From: Burkholderiales bacterium
GTDB taxonomy: Bacteria > Pseudomonadota > Gammaproteobacteria > Burkholderiales > Thiobacteraceae
Direction: 5' to 3'
Assembly: GCA_023511995.1 (NCBI GenBank)
Contig: JAIMAL010000020.1
Span: 1-47,732 of the forward strand
Length of the DNA: 47,732 nt
This document shows positions 27,410-35,907 of this stretch, piece by piece (position 1 is the first letter of the stretch; each line of letters opens with the position of its first letter). A program made the position numbers and the translations under genes. A model generated the notes under the pieces. That model made no database searches. It saw only the letters and a list, made by a program, of their open reading frames with translations, and was not told the DNA's origin.

Positions 27410-28459
27410 TCAGTGGGCAAGGTATGTGGCGAGCCAGTCCGCAGCCTCGGCGACCCCGGAAGGTACCACGGGTTCGGGCCGCGGGGCTTCCAGCAGCTCA
27501 AGCAGGGGCTCGGCGAAGGCCCCCTCTTCGAAAGCGGCACGGGGCAGGGCGCGGCCGAGGCTCACTTGGGTGAGCCATTGGGAAAGCGCCGCTTCCTCCG
27601 GCCAGTCAGGCCGGGAGACGTAGAGCACCGGCGTGCCGCTGGCGGCTGCCTCGACAAAGGTGCCATAGCCCGACTTGGTCAGCACCACATCCACGGAAGC
27701 AATGAGGTCACTCAGGGGAAAGCCGGTTTCCTCGATGGAGGTGACGTCGTTCCGGACAAGGCCCGCGGCGCGGGGCAGAAGCCAATGGACGCCGGCAAGG
27801 CGCGGCCAGCGGGTGGGGAGGCGCAGGCCGATGCCACCCATGGCCACCAGCACCAGCCGGCCGGCGGGCAGGGCGGCGCGTTGGGTTCTCCCGGCTTCGG
27901 CCACCGGGCCGACGTCAATGACCCGCCGCAGGTCCGTCATCGCCATGCCTGGGGTCAGGCGCAGGAAGGCATCAGCACTCCCGTAGGCGGCGAGCATCTG
28001 GTCGTGAATGGGCCTGAAGGCAGGCTCGTCCCAGAAATAGGCGGCGCAGATGGCGGCCCAGTGGAGGGAGCCCAGGCCAATGGCGGGGATGCCGGCGCGG
28101 TGAGCGGCGGCAAGGGCGAGATAGGAAACGTTGCTCAGCACCCCATCGGGGGCAAGCTCGGTCAGCCGCCTGGCTTCGCGCTCGACAAGGGCTTCCCAGT
28201 TTTTATGCCACTCCTGATAGGCGGCGAGGGTGGCGGGCAGGTCCACGTCCAGGGCGCTTTTCATGATGAGACCGAAATCGCTGGCGGTGGCGATATGGGT
28301 GAACTCCCCCCGCACGCGGCGGCTGAGGCGATCCCGGGGCAGGGCGCAGCGGAGGGTGAGGCGAAGTTGCGGCAGGCGTTCCCGCAGGGCGTTCAATATC
28401 GGCGCGGTCTGCGCCAGGTGGCCGAAGCCATGGCCGGAAATGTCCACGTAAAGGTGCAT
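27410..28459 (-). CDS. Glycosyltransferase-like protein (GT-B fold)
   Basis: A 349-aa protein with a likely GT-B fold. It opens with MHLYVDISGHGFGHLAQTAP, where S-G-H-G-x-G-H is the nucleotide-sugar transferase N-terminal loop, also seen in the N-terminal part of plant L-arabinokinase and its bacterial relatives. The C-terminal half has VLVAMGGIG, LIASVDVVLTKSGYGTFVEAAASGTPVLYVSRPDWPEE, a typical donor-binding segment (K-x-G-x-G-T-x-x-E…G-x-P). No signal or membrane segment is seen. Its ATG overlaps the msrA stop (TGATG) and the PfkB kinase follows at once. Acceptor unknown. Confidence 0.75.
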   Translation of the reverse strand: MHLYVDISGHGFGHLAQTAPILNALRERLPQLRLTLRCALPRDRLSRRVRGEFTHIATASDFGLIMKSALDVDLPATLAAYQEWHKNWEALVEREARRLTELAPDGVLSNVSYLALAAAHRAGIPAIGLGSLHWAAICAAYFWDEPAFRPIHDQMLAAYGSADAFLRLTPGMAMTDLRRVIDVGPVAEAGRTQRAALPAGRLVLVAMGGIGLRLPTRWPRLAGVHWLLPRAAGLVRNDVTSIEETGFPLSDLIASVDVVLTKSGYGTFVEAAASGTPVLYVSRPDWPEEAALSQWLTQVSLGRALPRAAFEEGAFAEPLLELLEAPRPEPVVPSGVAEAADWLATYLAH

Positions 28460-29010
28460 CAGCGGCGCCAGGCGGGGAAGACCTTGCGAAATTTCTCCAC
28501 CTTCGGCGCCACCACGAACTGGCAATAGGGCTGAGCCGGATGGTTGCGGAAATAGCCCTGGTGATAGTCTTCCGCGGGCCAGAAGCGGGTGGCGGGCACA
28601 AGCTCGGTGACGATGGGGGCCGTGTAAACCCCGGCGCGGGTGAGTTCGGCCATCACCTCCATGGCGATGCGCCTTTGTTCTTCGTCGTGGTAGAGGATGA
28701 TGGAACGGTACTGGGGACCACGATCGTTGCCCTGGCGGTTGGGGGTGGTGGGATCGTGGATGGTGAAGAAGATTTCCAACAGGGTGCGGAAGCTCACTAC
28801 CCCCGGATCGAAATGGATCTCTACCACTTCCGCGTGGCCCGTGGTGCCTGTGCACACCTGCTCATAGGTGGGGGCGTCGACGGTGCCGCCGGCATAGCCG
28901 GAAACCACACGTAAAACGCCCCGCACCTCCTCGAAGACCGCTTCCAGACACCAGAAACAGCCGCCACCCAGGGTGGCAAGGGCGGTCGCAGCGGCGGGGG
29001 AGTCAGGCAT
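28459..29010 (-). CDS. msrA: Peptide methionine (S)-S-oxide reductase
   Basis: A 183-aa enzyme that reduces methionine S-sulfoxide in proteins. The catalytic motif GCFWC is at 17–21 with nucleophile Cys18. GYAGGTVDAPTYEQVCTGTTGHAEVVEIHFDP and EDYHQGYF are family hallmarks. The start at 29010 is preferred because it gives the family N-terminus; an upstream in-frame ATG at 29100 would add 30 residues of doubtful coding. It heads the minus-strand set msrA–GT–kinase. Confidence 0.93.
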   Translation of the reverse strand: MPDSPAAATALATLGGGCFWCLEAVFEEVRGVLRVVSGYAGGTVDAPTYEQVCTGTTGHAEVVEIHFDPGVVSFRTLLEIFFTIHDPTTPNRQGNDRGPQYRSIILYHDEEQRRIAMEVMAELTRAGVYTAPIVTELVPATRFWPAEDYHQGYFRNHPAQPYCQFVVAPKVEKFRKVFPAWRR

Positions 29011-29126
29011 CAATCCGGCTTCCTTGGTGGCAACGGGAAAAAAACGCTTTCTTCTCCTGCCCGGGGCACATTGGCAGGGCAGGGCAAAGCCCGATACCAT
29101 TGTAGCCCGGCTATCCTTTCGCGCCC

Positions 29127-29681
29127 ATGGCCCCTTCCGGCAACTTCCCCTTTGCTTATTTCCAGACGCGTGGCTTCGTGCCCGGCGGCATCATCACCAA
29201 TGCCAGGGACGAAAGCCTGGCCCTGGAGGCGCTGCCCCCCTTCCTGCGCACCCTGCTGGTGACGGATGGCACGGTGACCAAGCATCTCGAGGCCTATTTC
29301 TGGGAGGAGGTGGCCGTGGAAAACCTGGGTCAGGGGATGGTTCGGCTTGCCACCCCTTCCCCCTGGCTGGGGGCGGCTGCGGGTGAGTCGGTGCTCAAGC
29401 GCCGGGTGCGCCTCAAGGGCACGGCATCGGGCAGGGTGTACGGGGAGGCGGAATCCCTGATCCGTCTCGATCGTCTGCCGGAAAGGTTGCGCGAGGAGCT
29501 CACCGACGGTCGCATCGGCATCGGCGAGCTACTGCGGGAGCGGGGTCTGGAGACCTACCGTGAAATCCTCGATCTCGGCCGCGCGGGCGAGGATGGGGTG
29601 TATCGCACCTACCGCATCCTCATCCAGCAGGCGCCGGCGATGCTCATCACGGAGACCTTCCCGTGCGCCGCCTATCGCTGA
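29127..29681 (+). CDS. Chorismate pyruvate-lyase family protein (UbiC/DUF98-like)
   Basis: A 184-aa protein of the chorismate lyase superfamily, which removes pyruvate from chorismate to give 4-hydroxybenzoate, the ring precursor of ubiquinone. It has LPPFLRTLLVTDGTVTKHLEAYF (compare LL-E-D-S-x-T-K-R-F-E in UbiC), a central Arg in KRRVRL and the C-terminal LITETFP, whose Glu matches the catalytic Glu of UbiC. RTYRILIQQAP also fits DUF98 proteins. A likely ubiquinone-synthesis role is consistent with complex I in this genome, but it is inferred. It overlaps the next gene by 19 nt. Confidence 0.7.
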   Translation: MAPSGNFPFAYFQTRGFVPGGIITNARDESLALEALPPFLRTLLVTDGTVTKHLEAYFWEEVAVENLGQGMVRLATPSPWLGAAAGESVLKRRVRLKGTASGRVYGEAESLIRLDRLPERLREELTDGRIGIGELLRERGLETYREILDLGRAGEDGVYRTYRILIQQAPAMLITETFPCAAYR

Positions 29682-30148
29682 TGCTTTGTCTTTTCTGGCC
29701 ACTCGCGGCCATGGGCTTCGAGATCGACGCTTTCCGCAGCGGCATGACGCGGGAGCAGGTGAAGGCGGCGCTCAAAAGCTACGACTTCGAACGGGTGAGG
29801 GATTTCTCTGCTACCACGCTGATCGCTTACGACACGCCGGAGCGCGCAAGCCACCGCCAGTTCCTCTTCGATTTCTGCAATGACCGGCTGGTGGGGCTGG
29901 CGCAGGAGGTGGCGCCCAGCTTGCGCAACTTGGTGATCATCGTCAACAACTACAACGAACGTTACGGTCAGCCGATGCGGGTGACGGCGGCCACCAACGT
30001 CACCAGCATCGGCGAGCGCAATGAGCTTGCCTTCCACTGGCGCAATGGGCCGGATGTCATCGGCGTGCGCTATGTGACCACGGCCCCGGTGGAAACCCTC
30101 ATGCTTCTCTACGAATCCCCCAACAACTGCTGGCAGATTCCCCGTTAG
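29663..30148 (+). CDS. Small secreted protein of unknown function
   Basis: A 161-aa protein. An N-terminal signal peptide (MRRLSLMLCLFWPLAAMG) suggests export to the periplasm. The mature part has FRSGMTREQVKAALKSYDFE, which recalls the SmpA/BamE-type 'G-M-[ST]-x-x-[EQ]-V' helix, then a beta-rich region with two Cys (FDFCNDRL and NNCWQIP) that could form a disulfide. It overlaps the chorismate lyase-like gene and is 2 nt from ggt, so all three probably share one mRNA. I cannot name the family. Confidence 0.7.
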   Translation: MRRLSLMLCLFWPLAAMGFEIDAFRSGMTREQVKAALKSYDFERVRDFSATTLIAYDTPERASHRQFLFDFCNDRLVGLAQEVAPSLRNLVIIVNNYNERYGQPMRVTAATNVTSIGERNELAFHWRNGPDVIGVRYVTTAPVETLMLLYESPNNCWQIPR

Positions 30149-30150
30149 CC

Positions 30151-31890
30151 ATGGCCTCTCGTGGCACCCTGCCCGCCAGTGCTTTTCCGCGGGGCCATGG
30201 GATTCACCCTGCGGCCGCCTCGCCCTGGCTGGGGTTTTGCTGCGCGGTGGTATTTCTGCTTTTTGCCGTGCTTGCGCCTTCAAGCCGCGCGGCGGACCAG
30301 GCGCTTGCCACCGCCCATCCCCTGGCCACGGAGACGGGACGGGCGATCCTGGAAAAAGGTGGCAATGCTTTCGATGCGGCGGTGGCGGTGGCCGCCGCGC
30401 TGGCGGTGGTGGAGCCCTACAGCTCGGGTCTCGGGGGTGGTGGCTTCTTTCTTTTGCACCGGGCGCGGGATGGCCGCCAGATCTTCGTCGATGCGCGGGA
30501 GACCGCGCCGGCGCGGGCCACCCTGCGCCAGTTCGCCGGGGCGAGCGAAACCCTGCCCCGCCCCACCACCGAGGGCGCGCGGGCGGCGGCGATTCCCGGC
30601 CTGCCGGCGGCGCTGGCGCATCTGGCGCGCCGCTATGGGCGACTCCCCCTCGAAGTGAGTCTGGCGCCGGCCATTGCCCTGGCCGAGCAGGGCTTTCCCG
30701 TGGATGAACGTTACCGCACCATGGCCAAGGTGCGCTTTGCCTGTCTCCACGGCCAGGCCGAGGCGGCGGGCCAGTTCCTCGACGACGGGGCGGTGCCAGA
30801 GGCGGGCGCGCGGCTTACCCAGCCCCGGCTGGCGCAGACCCTGCGTGCGCTTGCCCGCCACGGGGAGCGGGGGTTCTACGCCGGCCCGGTGGCGCGGGAA
30901 ATGGTGGCAGCGGTGCGACGGGCCGGCGGCCTGTGGACGCTTGCGGATCTCGCCCGTTACCGGGTCAGGGAAAGACGGCCCCTGGTTTTCCACTACCGGG
31001 GCATGCGCATCGTCAGTGCCCCGCCCCCTTCCGCCGGGGGCCTGGCCCTGGCCCAGAGCCTTGCCATGCTGGGTTTCTTTGATATGGAGCAGGCCGACGA
31101 GGTGCAGCGCATGCACTGGGTGGTGGAGGCACTGCGTCGCAGCTTCCAGGACCGAGCGCGTTACGTGGGCGATCCCGATTTCGTGCACGTGCCCGTCGGG
31201 CGGCTCATCAGTCCCCGTTATCTGGCCCGCCGCGCCGCCAGCATCGAGGCGGATCGCGCCACACCCAGTGACACTTTGGAAGCCACCCCGCTGCCGGAGG
31301 GGAGCGATACCACCCATTTCTCCATCGTCGATGGCGAAGGCAACCGCGTGGCCGCCACCCTCTCCATCAACACGCCTTTTGGCGCCTGTTTCGTCGCCGG
31401 ACGCACTGGTGTCCTCCTCAACAGCGAGATGGATGATTTCTCCCTGGGGCAAGGTCGCGTCAATGTCTATGGTCTTGCCGACAGTGCCGTAAACCGGCTG
31501 GCACCCTTGCGGCGGCCGGTTTCCAGCATGTCTCCCACGTTCGTCGAGGATGGGCGCGGTGTCCTGGTCCTGGGCAGTCCCGGGGGCTCCCGCATCATCA
31601 GCACCGTGCTCCTCGCCGTGCTGGGCTATGCGGCGCAGCCAGCGGTGGACCTCGAGGCCCTGGTCAAAGCCCCCCGCTATCACCACCAGTGGTGGCCCGA
31701 TCGCATCGAGGTGGAACCACAAGGTTTCAGTCAGTCGGTGCTGGAGGAGCTGCAGTTGCGCGGCCATGAAGTGCGCGCGACGGAACGGCCCTGGGGCAAT
31801 CTGCAGCTCGTCTGGGTGGACCGCCTGACGGGACGGGCCCATGCCGCAGCCGATCCCCGGGGGCAGGGGAGCGGCATGGCCTGGTATTGA
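30151..31890 (+). CDS. ggt: Gamma-glutamyltransferase
   Basis: A 579-aa N-terminal-nucleophile hydrolase that removes or transfers the gamma-glutamyl group of glutathione in the periplasm. Residues 25–48 form a hydrophobic signal preceded by a long N-tail. The large subunit has ATETGRAILEKGGNAFDAAVAVAAAL and SSGLGGGGFFLLH. Self-cleavage should occur before Thr387 in SDTTHFSIVDGEGNRVAATLSIN, making it the nucleophile of the small subunit. LNSEMDDFS, PLRRPVSSMSPTFV and GSPGGSRII follow as usual. Confidence 0.93.
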   Translation: MASRGTLPASAFPRGHGIHPAAASPWLGFCCAVVFLLFAVLAPSSRAADQALATAHPLATETGRAILEKGGNAFDAAVAVAAALAVVEPYSSGLGGGGFFLLHRARDGRQIFVDARETAPARATLRQFAGASETLPRPTTEGARAAAIPGLPAALAHLARRYGRLPLEVSLAPAIALAEQGFPVDERYRTMAKVRFACLHGQAEAAGQFLDDGAVPEAGARLTQPRLAQTLRALARHGERGFYAGPVAREMVAAVRRAGGLWTLADLARYRVRERRPLVFHYRGMRIVSAPPPSAGGLALAQSLAMLGFFDMEQADEVQRMHWVVEALRRSFQDRARYVGDPDFVHVPVGRLISPRYLARRAASIEADRATPSDTLEATPLPEGSDTTHFSIVDGEGNRVAATLSINTPFGACFVAGRTGVLLNSEMDDFSLGQGRVNVYGLADSAVNRLAPLRRPVSSMSPTFVEDGRGVLVLGSPGGSRIISTVLLAVLGYAAQPAVDLEALVKAPRYHHQWWPDRIEVEPQGFSQSVLEELQLRGHEVRATERPWGNLQLVWVDRLTGRAHAAADPRGQGSGMAWY

Positions 31891-31983
31891 GGGGCGACAG
31901 GGGCGGCACTGCTCCTGTATCATTGACGTGAAAGAATCGAAGTCTTTCCTCGTGCCTTCTTTCGGAGGGGGAAGGAAACGATC

Positions 31984-32037
31984 ATGGCCGGTGGCCGTGA
32001 CCGTGCGGGTAAAACGTCTTTTCCATTTGCGCCATGA
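31984..32037 (+). CDS. 17-codon mini-ORF coupled to accA
   Basis: [17 protein letters not shown] is read from ATG 31984, behind AAGGA (31972–31976) in a purine-rich stretch starting GGAGGGGG. Its TGA (32035–32037) overlaps the accA ATG (32034–32036) as ATGA. accA itself is preceded by CCATTTGCGCC, which has no ribosome site, so accA is likely translated by reinitiation. The architecture and length match the mini-ORF before nuoJ, though the peptides are unrelated. Confidence 0.45.
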   Translation: MAGGRDRAGKTSFPFAP

Positions 32038-33002
32038 AGACCACTTTCCTCGATTTCGAACAGCCCATCGCCGAGCTGGAAAGCAAGATCGAAGAGCTGC
32101 GCTACGTGCAGGATGAATCGGCGCTGGATATCTCGGAAGAGATCGAGCGCCTGCAAAAAAAGAGCAAGGCGCTGACCAAGGACATCTATGCCAAGCTCAC
32201 GCCCTGGCAGATTTCCCAGGTGGCCCGTCATCCCCAGCGACCCTATACGCTGGATTACATCAATGCGTTGTTCACCGATTTCGAGGAGCTGCATGGGGAT
32301 CGCCACTTTGGCGATGATCCCGCCATCGTGGGGGGGCTGGCCCGCTTCAACGGCCAGCCGGTGATGGTGATCGGCCACCAGAAGGGCCGCGATACCAAGG
32401 AAAAGATTCACCGCAATTTCGGCATGCCGCGGCCCGAGGGTTACCGCAAGGCGCAAAGGCTGATGAAGCTGGCGGAGAAATTCGGTCTGCCGCTTCTCAC
32501 CTTCATCGACACGCCCGGTGCCTATCCCGGCATCGACGCCGAGGAGCGCGGCCAGTCGGAAGCCATCGCCAGCAATCTCTATGTCATGGCTTCGCTGCGC
32601 ACGCCCATCATCTGCACGGTCATCGGTGAAGGCGGCTCGGGTGGCGCCCTGGCCATCGGCATTGGTGATGTGATGCTCATGCTCCAATACAGCACCTATT
32701 CCGTGATCTCGCCCGAGGGGTGCGCTTCCATTCTGTGGAAGAGCGCGGACAAGGCGCCGGAGGCGGCGGAAACCCTGGGCATCACCGCCAGCCGGCTGAA
32801 AACGCTGGGCCTCATCGACCGTGTCGTCAATGAGCCCCTGGGCGGCGCCCATCGCGATCCGGAAGCGATGATGGCCACCCTGCGCAAGGTGCTCACCGAA
32901 ACCCTGCGGGATCTGCAGGACCATTCCGTGGACGAACTGATCGAACGGCGTTTCCAGCGGCTCATGGGCTATGGCCGGTTCAAGGAAGCCGGCGGCCGCT
33001 AG
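32034..33002 (+). CDS. accA: Acetyl-CoA carboxylase carboxyltransferase subunit alpha
   Basis: A 322-aa subunit that, with AccD, moves the carboxyl group from biotin to acetyl-CoA to form malonyl-CoA for fatty-acid synthesis. The N-terminus [19 protein letters not shown] is the standard one, followed by coiled-coil residues, then [18 protein letters not shown]. The carboxyltransferase core has [42 protein letters not shown] and [11 protein letters not shown]. It overlaps tilS by 32 nt. Confidence 0.97.
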   Translation: MKTTFLDFEQPIAELESKIEELRYVQDESALDISEEIERLQKKSKALTKDIYAKLTPWQISQVARHPQRPYTLDYINALFTDFEELHGDRHFGDDPAIVGGLARFNGQPVMVIGHQKGRDTKEKIHRNFGMPRPEGYRKAQRLMKLAEKFGLPLLTFIDTPGAYPGIDAEERGQSEAIASNLYVMASLRTPIICTVIGEGGSGGALAIGIGDVMLMLQYSTYSVISPEGCASILWKSADKAPEAAETLGITASRLKTLGLIDRVVNEPLGGAHRDPEAMMATLRKVLTETLRDLQDHSVDELIERRFQRLMGYGRFKEAGGR

Positions 33003-34329
33003 CCTCGCCAAACACGTCCGCGAATGCCTCGCCGGCTACCTGACGCGGGGGCGGCGCCTGTGTCTGGCCCTCTCCGGCGGGGTCGATTCCGTCGTCCTCC
33101 TCGATCTCCTCGACCGACTGCGGGGTGAACTCGGTTTCACCCTGACGGCCATTCACGTCAACCATTGCTTGAGTCCCCATGCCGATGAATGGGCCCGCTT
33201 TTGCGCCGAGCTCACCGCGGCGCGGGGGGTGCCCCTGCGGGTGGAGACGGTGCGGGTGCGCAACCGCAAGGGCCGGGGCGTGGAGGCGCAGGCGCGGGAA
33301 GCCCGCTATCAGGCGCTTCTTGCTGTGCCCGCCGACTACGTGGTGCTCGCCCATCATCTGGACGACCAGGTGGAAACGGTGTTCCTCAACCTGTTGCGGG
33401 GCAGTGGCGTGCGCGGCCTCGCTGGCATGCCCATGGCGCGCGGGGGGGAGGGGCCGCGCCTGTTGCGGCCGCTCCTGGAGGTGCCCCGCGCCGTGATCCT
33501 GGATTATGCGCGGGCGCGGGGCCTGCAATGGGTGGAGGATGAAAGCAACCGCGACCCGGCCTTGACGCGCAATTTCCTGCGCCAGGAAATCCTGCCCCGC
33601 ATCGAAGCGCGTTTCCCCGCCTATCGCCAGGCGGTGTTGCGGGCAAGCCGCCATCTGGCGGAGGCGGACAGCCTCCTCGACGAGCTCGGCTTTATGGATC
33701 TGCGCCCTCACCTCAAGGATGGCAGGCTGCGCGTGGCCGCCCTGGGCGACCTTGCCCTGTCGCGGGCGAAGAATCTTTTGCGCGTCTTTCTCAAGGCCCA
33801 GGGCGCGCCGCTGCCCGATGCGGTGCGCCTTGACGAGATGTTGCACCAGCTTCTCTCCGCCAGTCCCGATGCGCGGGTGGAAATCCTCTGGGGTGGCTTT
33901 GCCCTGCGCCGTTACCGGGGCGAAGCCTGGGTGGAACCGGCGCGCAGCCTCCCTGCTGCCGACTGGGTGCGTCCCTGGCGCGGCGAAAACCGGCTGGAGT
34001 TGCCTGAGCTCGACTGTGTACTGGAATTCGAACCCACGGTGGGCGAGGGCATTGCCCTTGCGGCGCTCGAGGGAAGACGGGTGGAGCTACGACTGCGCCA
34101 GGGTGGGGAGCGGTTGCGTCCCGACTGTCGCCGCCCCCGCCGCAGCGTGAAAAAACTCCTGCAGGAGGCGGGCCTGCCCCCCTGGTTGCGGGCACGGCTG
34201 CCCCTTTTGTGGGTGGAGGGGCTCTTGGTGGCGATCCCCAACCTGGGGGTGGAATGCGGCTGGCAGGCTAAAGCCGGCGAGCCGGGCTTGGCGCTTGCGC
34301 TGCGGCCTTTCTATACTGATCGGGACTGA
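32971..34329 (+). CDS. tilS: tRNA(Ile)-lysidine synthase
   Basis: A 452-aa enzyme that converts C34 of the tRNA-Ile CAU anticodon to lysidine so that it reads AUA. The PP-loop ATP site SGGVDS is at 35–40; [38 protein letters not shown] and [22 protein letters not shown] are family motifs. The C-terminal domain ends with [39 protein letters not shown]. No good ribosome site precedes ATG 32971; it may rely on coupling to accA, which it overlaps. Confidence 0.94.
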   Translation: MAGSRKPAAASLAKHVRECLAGYLTRGRRLCLALSGGVDSVVLLDLLDRLRGELGFTLTAIHVNHCLSPHADEWARFCAELTAARGVPLRVETVRVRNRKGRGVEAQAREARYQALLAVPADYVVLAHHLDDQVETVFLNLLRGSGVRGLAGMPMARGGEGPRLLRPLLEVPRAVILDYARARGLQWVEDESNRDPALTRNFLRQEILPRIEARFPAYRQAVLRASRHLAEADSLLDELGFMDLRPHLKDGRLRVAALGDLALSRAKNLLRVFLKAQGAPLPDAVRLDEMLHQLLSASPDARVEILWGGFALRRYRGEAWVEPARSLPAADWVRPWRGENRLELPELDCVLEFEPTVGEGIALAALEGRRVELRLRQGGERLRPDCRRPRRSVKKLLQEAGLPPWLRARLPLLWVEGLLVAIPNLGVECGWQAKAGEPGLALALRPFYTDRD

Positions 34330-34359
34330 TCCACAGCAACCATCCATTGGGGAGGAGAT

Positions 34360-35373
34360 ATGGCCGCACGCAGTCTGCTGTTTGCCCTCATGGTCGTTTG
34401 GCTTTCCGCCGCCTGGGCAAGCGAACCCATCGTCATCAAGTTCAGCCACGTGGTGGCACCCAACACGCCCAAGGGCAAGGCGGCGGAGCGTTTCAAGCAG
34501 CTGGCGGAGGAACGCACCCAGGGGCGGGTGCGTGTCGAGGTCTATCCCAACAGCCAGCTCTACAAGGACCGGGAGGAGATGGAGGCCCTGCAGCTGGGAG
34601 CGGTGCAGATGCTCGCGCCTTCCCTGTCCAAGTTCGGTCCCCTGGGGGTGCGGGAGTTCGAGGTGTTCGACCTGCCCTATATCTTCCCCAACAAGGAAAC
34701 GCTCTACCGCACCATGGATGGCGAGATCGGGAAAAAACTCTTCGCCAAACTGGAAAGCAAGGGGATCCTTGGGCTTGCCTACTGGGACAATGGCTTCAAG
34801 CAAATGAGCGCCAACCGCCCCCTGCGCACGCCTGACGACTTCAAGGGGCTGAAGATGCGCATCCAGTCATCCAAGGTGCTGGAAGCGCAGATGCGCGCGC
34901 TGGGGGCCAATCCCCAGGTGATGGCCTTCTCCGAGGTGTACACCGCCCTGCAGCAGGGGGTGGTGGATGGCACGGAAAATCCGGTTTCCAACTTCTACAC
35001 GCAGAAAATGCACGAGGTGCAGAAGCACCTCACCATTTCCGATCACGGCTATCTCGGCTACGCGGTGATCGTCAACAAGCGTTTCTGGGAAGGCCTGCCC
35101 AAGGACATCCGCGCCACGCTTGAGCAAGCCATGAAGGAGGCCACCGCCTATGAGCGGGAGATCGCCCAGAAGGAGAACGACGATGCCCTCGCCAAGGTGA
35201 GGGCGGCGGGCACCACCGAAGTGTACGTCCTGCCCCTGGAGGGGCGGCTGACCTGGCACAAGGTTCTGCTGCCCGTGCACGAGCAGTTCATGGACGTCAT
35301 CGGACGCGACATCGTCCAGGGCATCTACGCCATTGCGGCCCAGGTGGAAAAGGAAAAAGCGGCGAAGAAATAG
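34360..35373 (+). CDS. dctP: TRAP transporter substrate-binding protein DctP
   Basis: A 337-aa periplasmic binding protein. The signal peptide is residues 1–20 (…WLSAAWA). The mature protein has IKFSHVVAPNTPKGKAAERF, GRVRVEVYPNSQLYKDREEMEALQLGAVQM, KMRIQSSKVLEAQMRALGANP and EVYTALQQGVVDGTENP. The Arg in MRIQ is the usual carboxylate anchor, so the substrate is probably a C4-dicarboxylate or similar organic acid. GGAGGAG precedes the ATG. It is the first gene of dctPQM. Confidence 0.93.
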   Translation: MAARSLLFALMVVWLSAAWASEPIVIKFSHVVAPNTPKGKAAERFKQLAEERTQGRVRVEVYPNSQLYKDREEMEALQLGAVQMLAPSLSKFGPLGVREFEVFDLPYIFPNKETLYRTMDGEIGKKLFAKLESKGILGLAYWDNGFKQMSANRPLRTPDDFKGLKMRIQSSKVLEAQMRALGANPQVMAFSEVYTALQQGVVDGTENPVSNFYTQKMHEVQKHLTISDHGYLGYAVIVNKRFWEGLPKDIRATLEQAMKEATAYEREIAQKENDDALAKVRAAGTTEVYVLPLEGRLTWHKVLLPVHEQFMDVIGRDIVQGIYAIAAQVEKEKAAKK

Positions 35374-35379
35374 CGGCGG

Positions 35380-35907
35380 ATGTTCAACCGCATCCTCGAC
35401 CGCCTGGAGGAGGGCCTGATCGCCAGCTTCATGGCGGCGGCCACGGTGATCATTTTCCTCGCCGTCCTGCACCGCTACTCCCTGGGTGTTTCCTGGTTGT
35501 GGCCCTACACCCACCGCCTGAGTTTCACCTGGGCGCAGGAACTCACCATCTATCTTTTCATCTGGATGGCGAAGTTCGGCGCCGCCTATGGCGTGCGCAC
35601 CGGCATCCACGTGGGGGTGGACGTGCTGGTGCGCAGGCTTGATCCCCCGCGGCAACGCGTCTTGGTGCAGCTTTCGCTCGCCGCCGGCGCCTTCTTTACC
35701 TTCATCGTGGCGGCGCTGGGCTTGCGCTTCGTGCTTTTCATCCACGATTCGGGGCAGGTCTCGCCCGATCTCGGGCTGCCCATGTGGGTGGTCTATTCCG
35801 CCGTGCCCCTGGGCTCCGCCCTCATGTGCTACCGCTTCCTACAGGTGCTGGTGCACTACCGCCGCACCGGAAAGCAGCCCAGCCACAGCTACGGGATGGT
35901 GGAATGA
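35380..35907 (+). CDS. dctQ: TRAP transporter small permease DctQ
   Basis: A 175-aa membrane protein with four predicted helices (about 15–35, 50–70, 88–110 and 128–150), the standard small TRAP subunit. LDRLEEGLIASFMAAATVIIFLAVLHRY, SFTWAQELTIYLFIWMAKFGAAYGVRTGIHVGVDVLV and SPDLGLPMWVVYSAVPLGSALM fit DctQ. It starts 6 nt after dctP and its stop overlaps dctM as ATGA. Confidence 0.92.
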   Translation: MFNRILDRLEEGLIASFMAAATVIIFLAVLHRYSLGVSWLWPYTHRLSFTWAQELTIYLFIWMAKFGAAYGVRTGIHVGVDVLVRRLDPPRQRVLVQLSLAAGAFFTFIVAALGLRFVLFIHDSGQVSPDLGLPMWVVYSAVPLGSALMCYRFLQVLVHYRRTGKQPSHSYGMVE

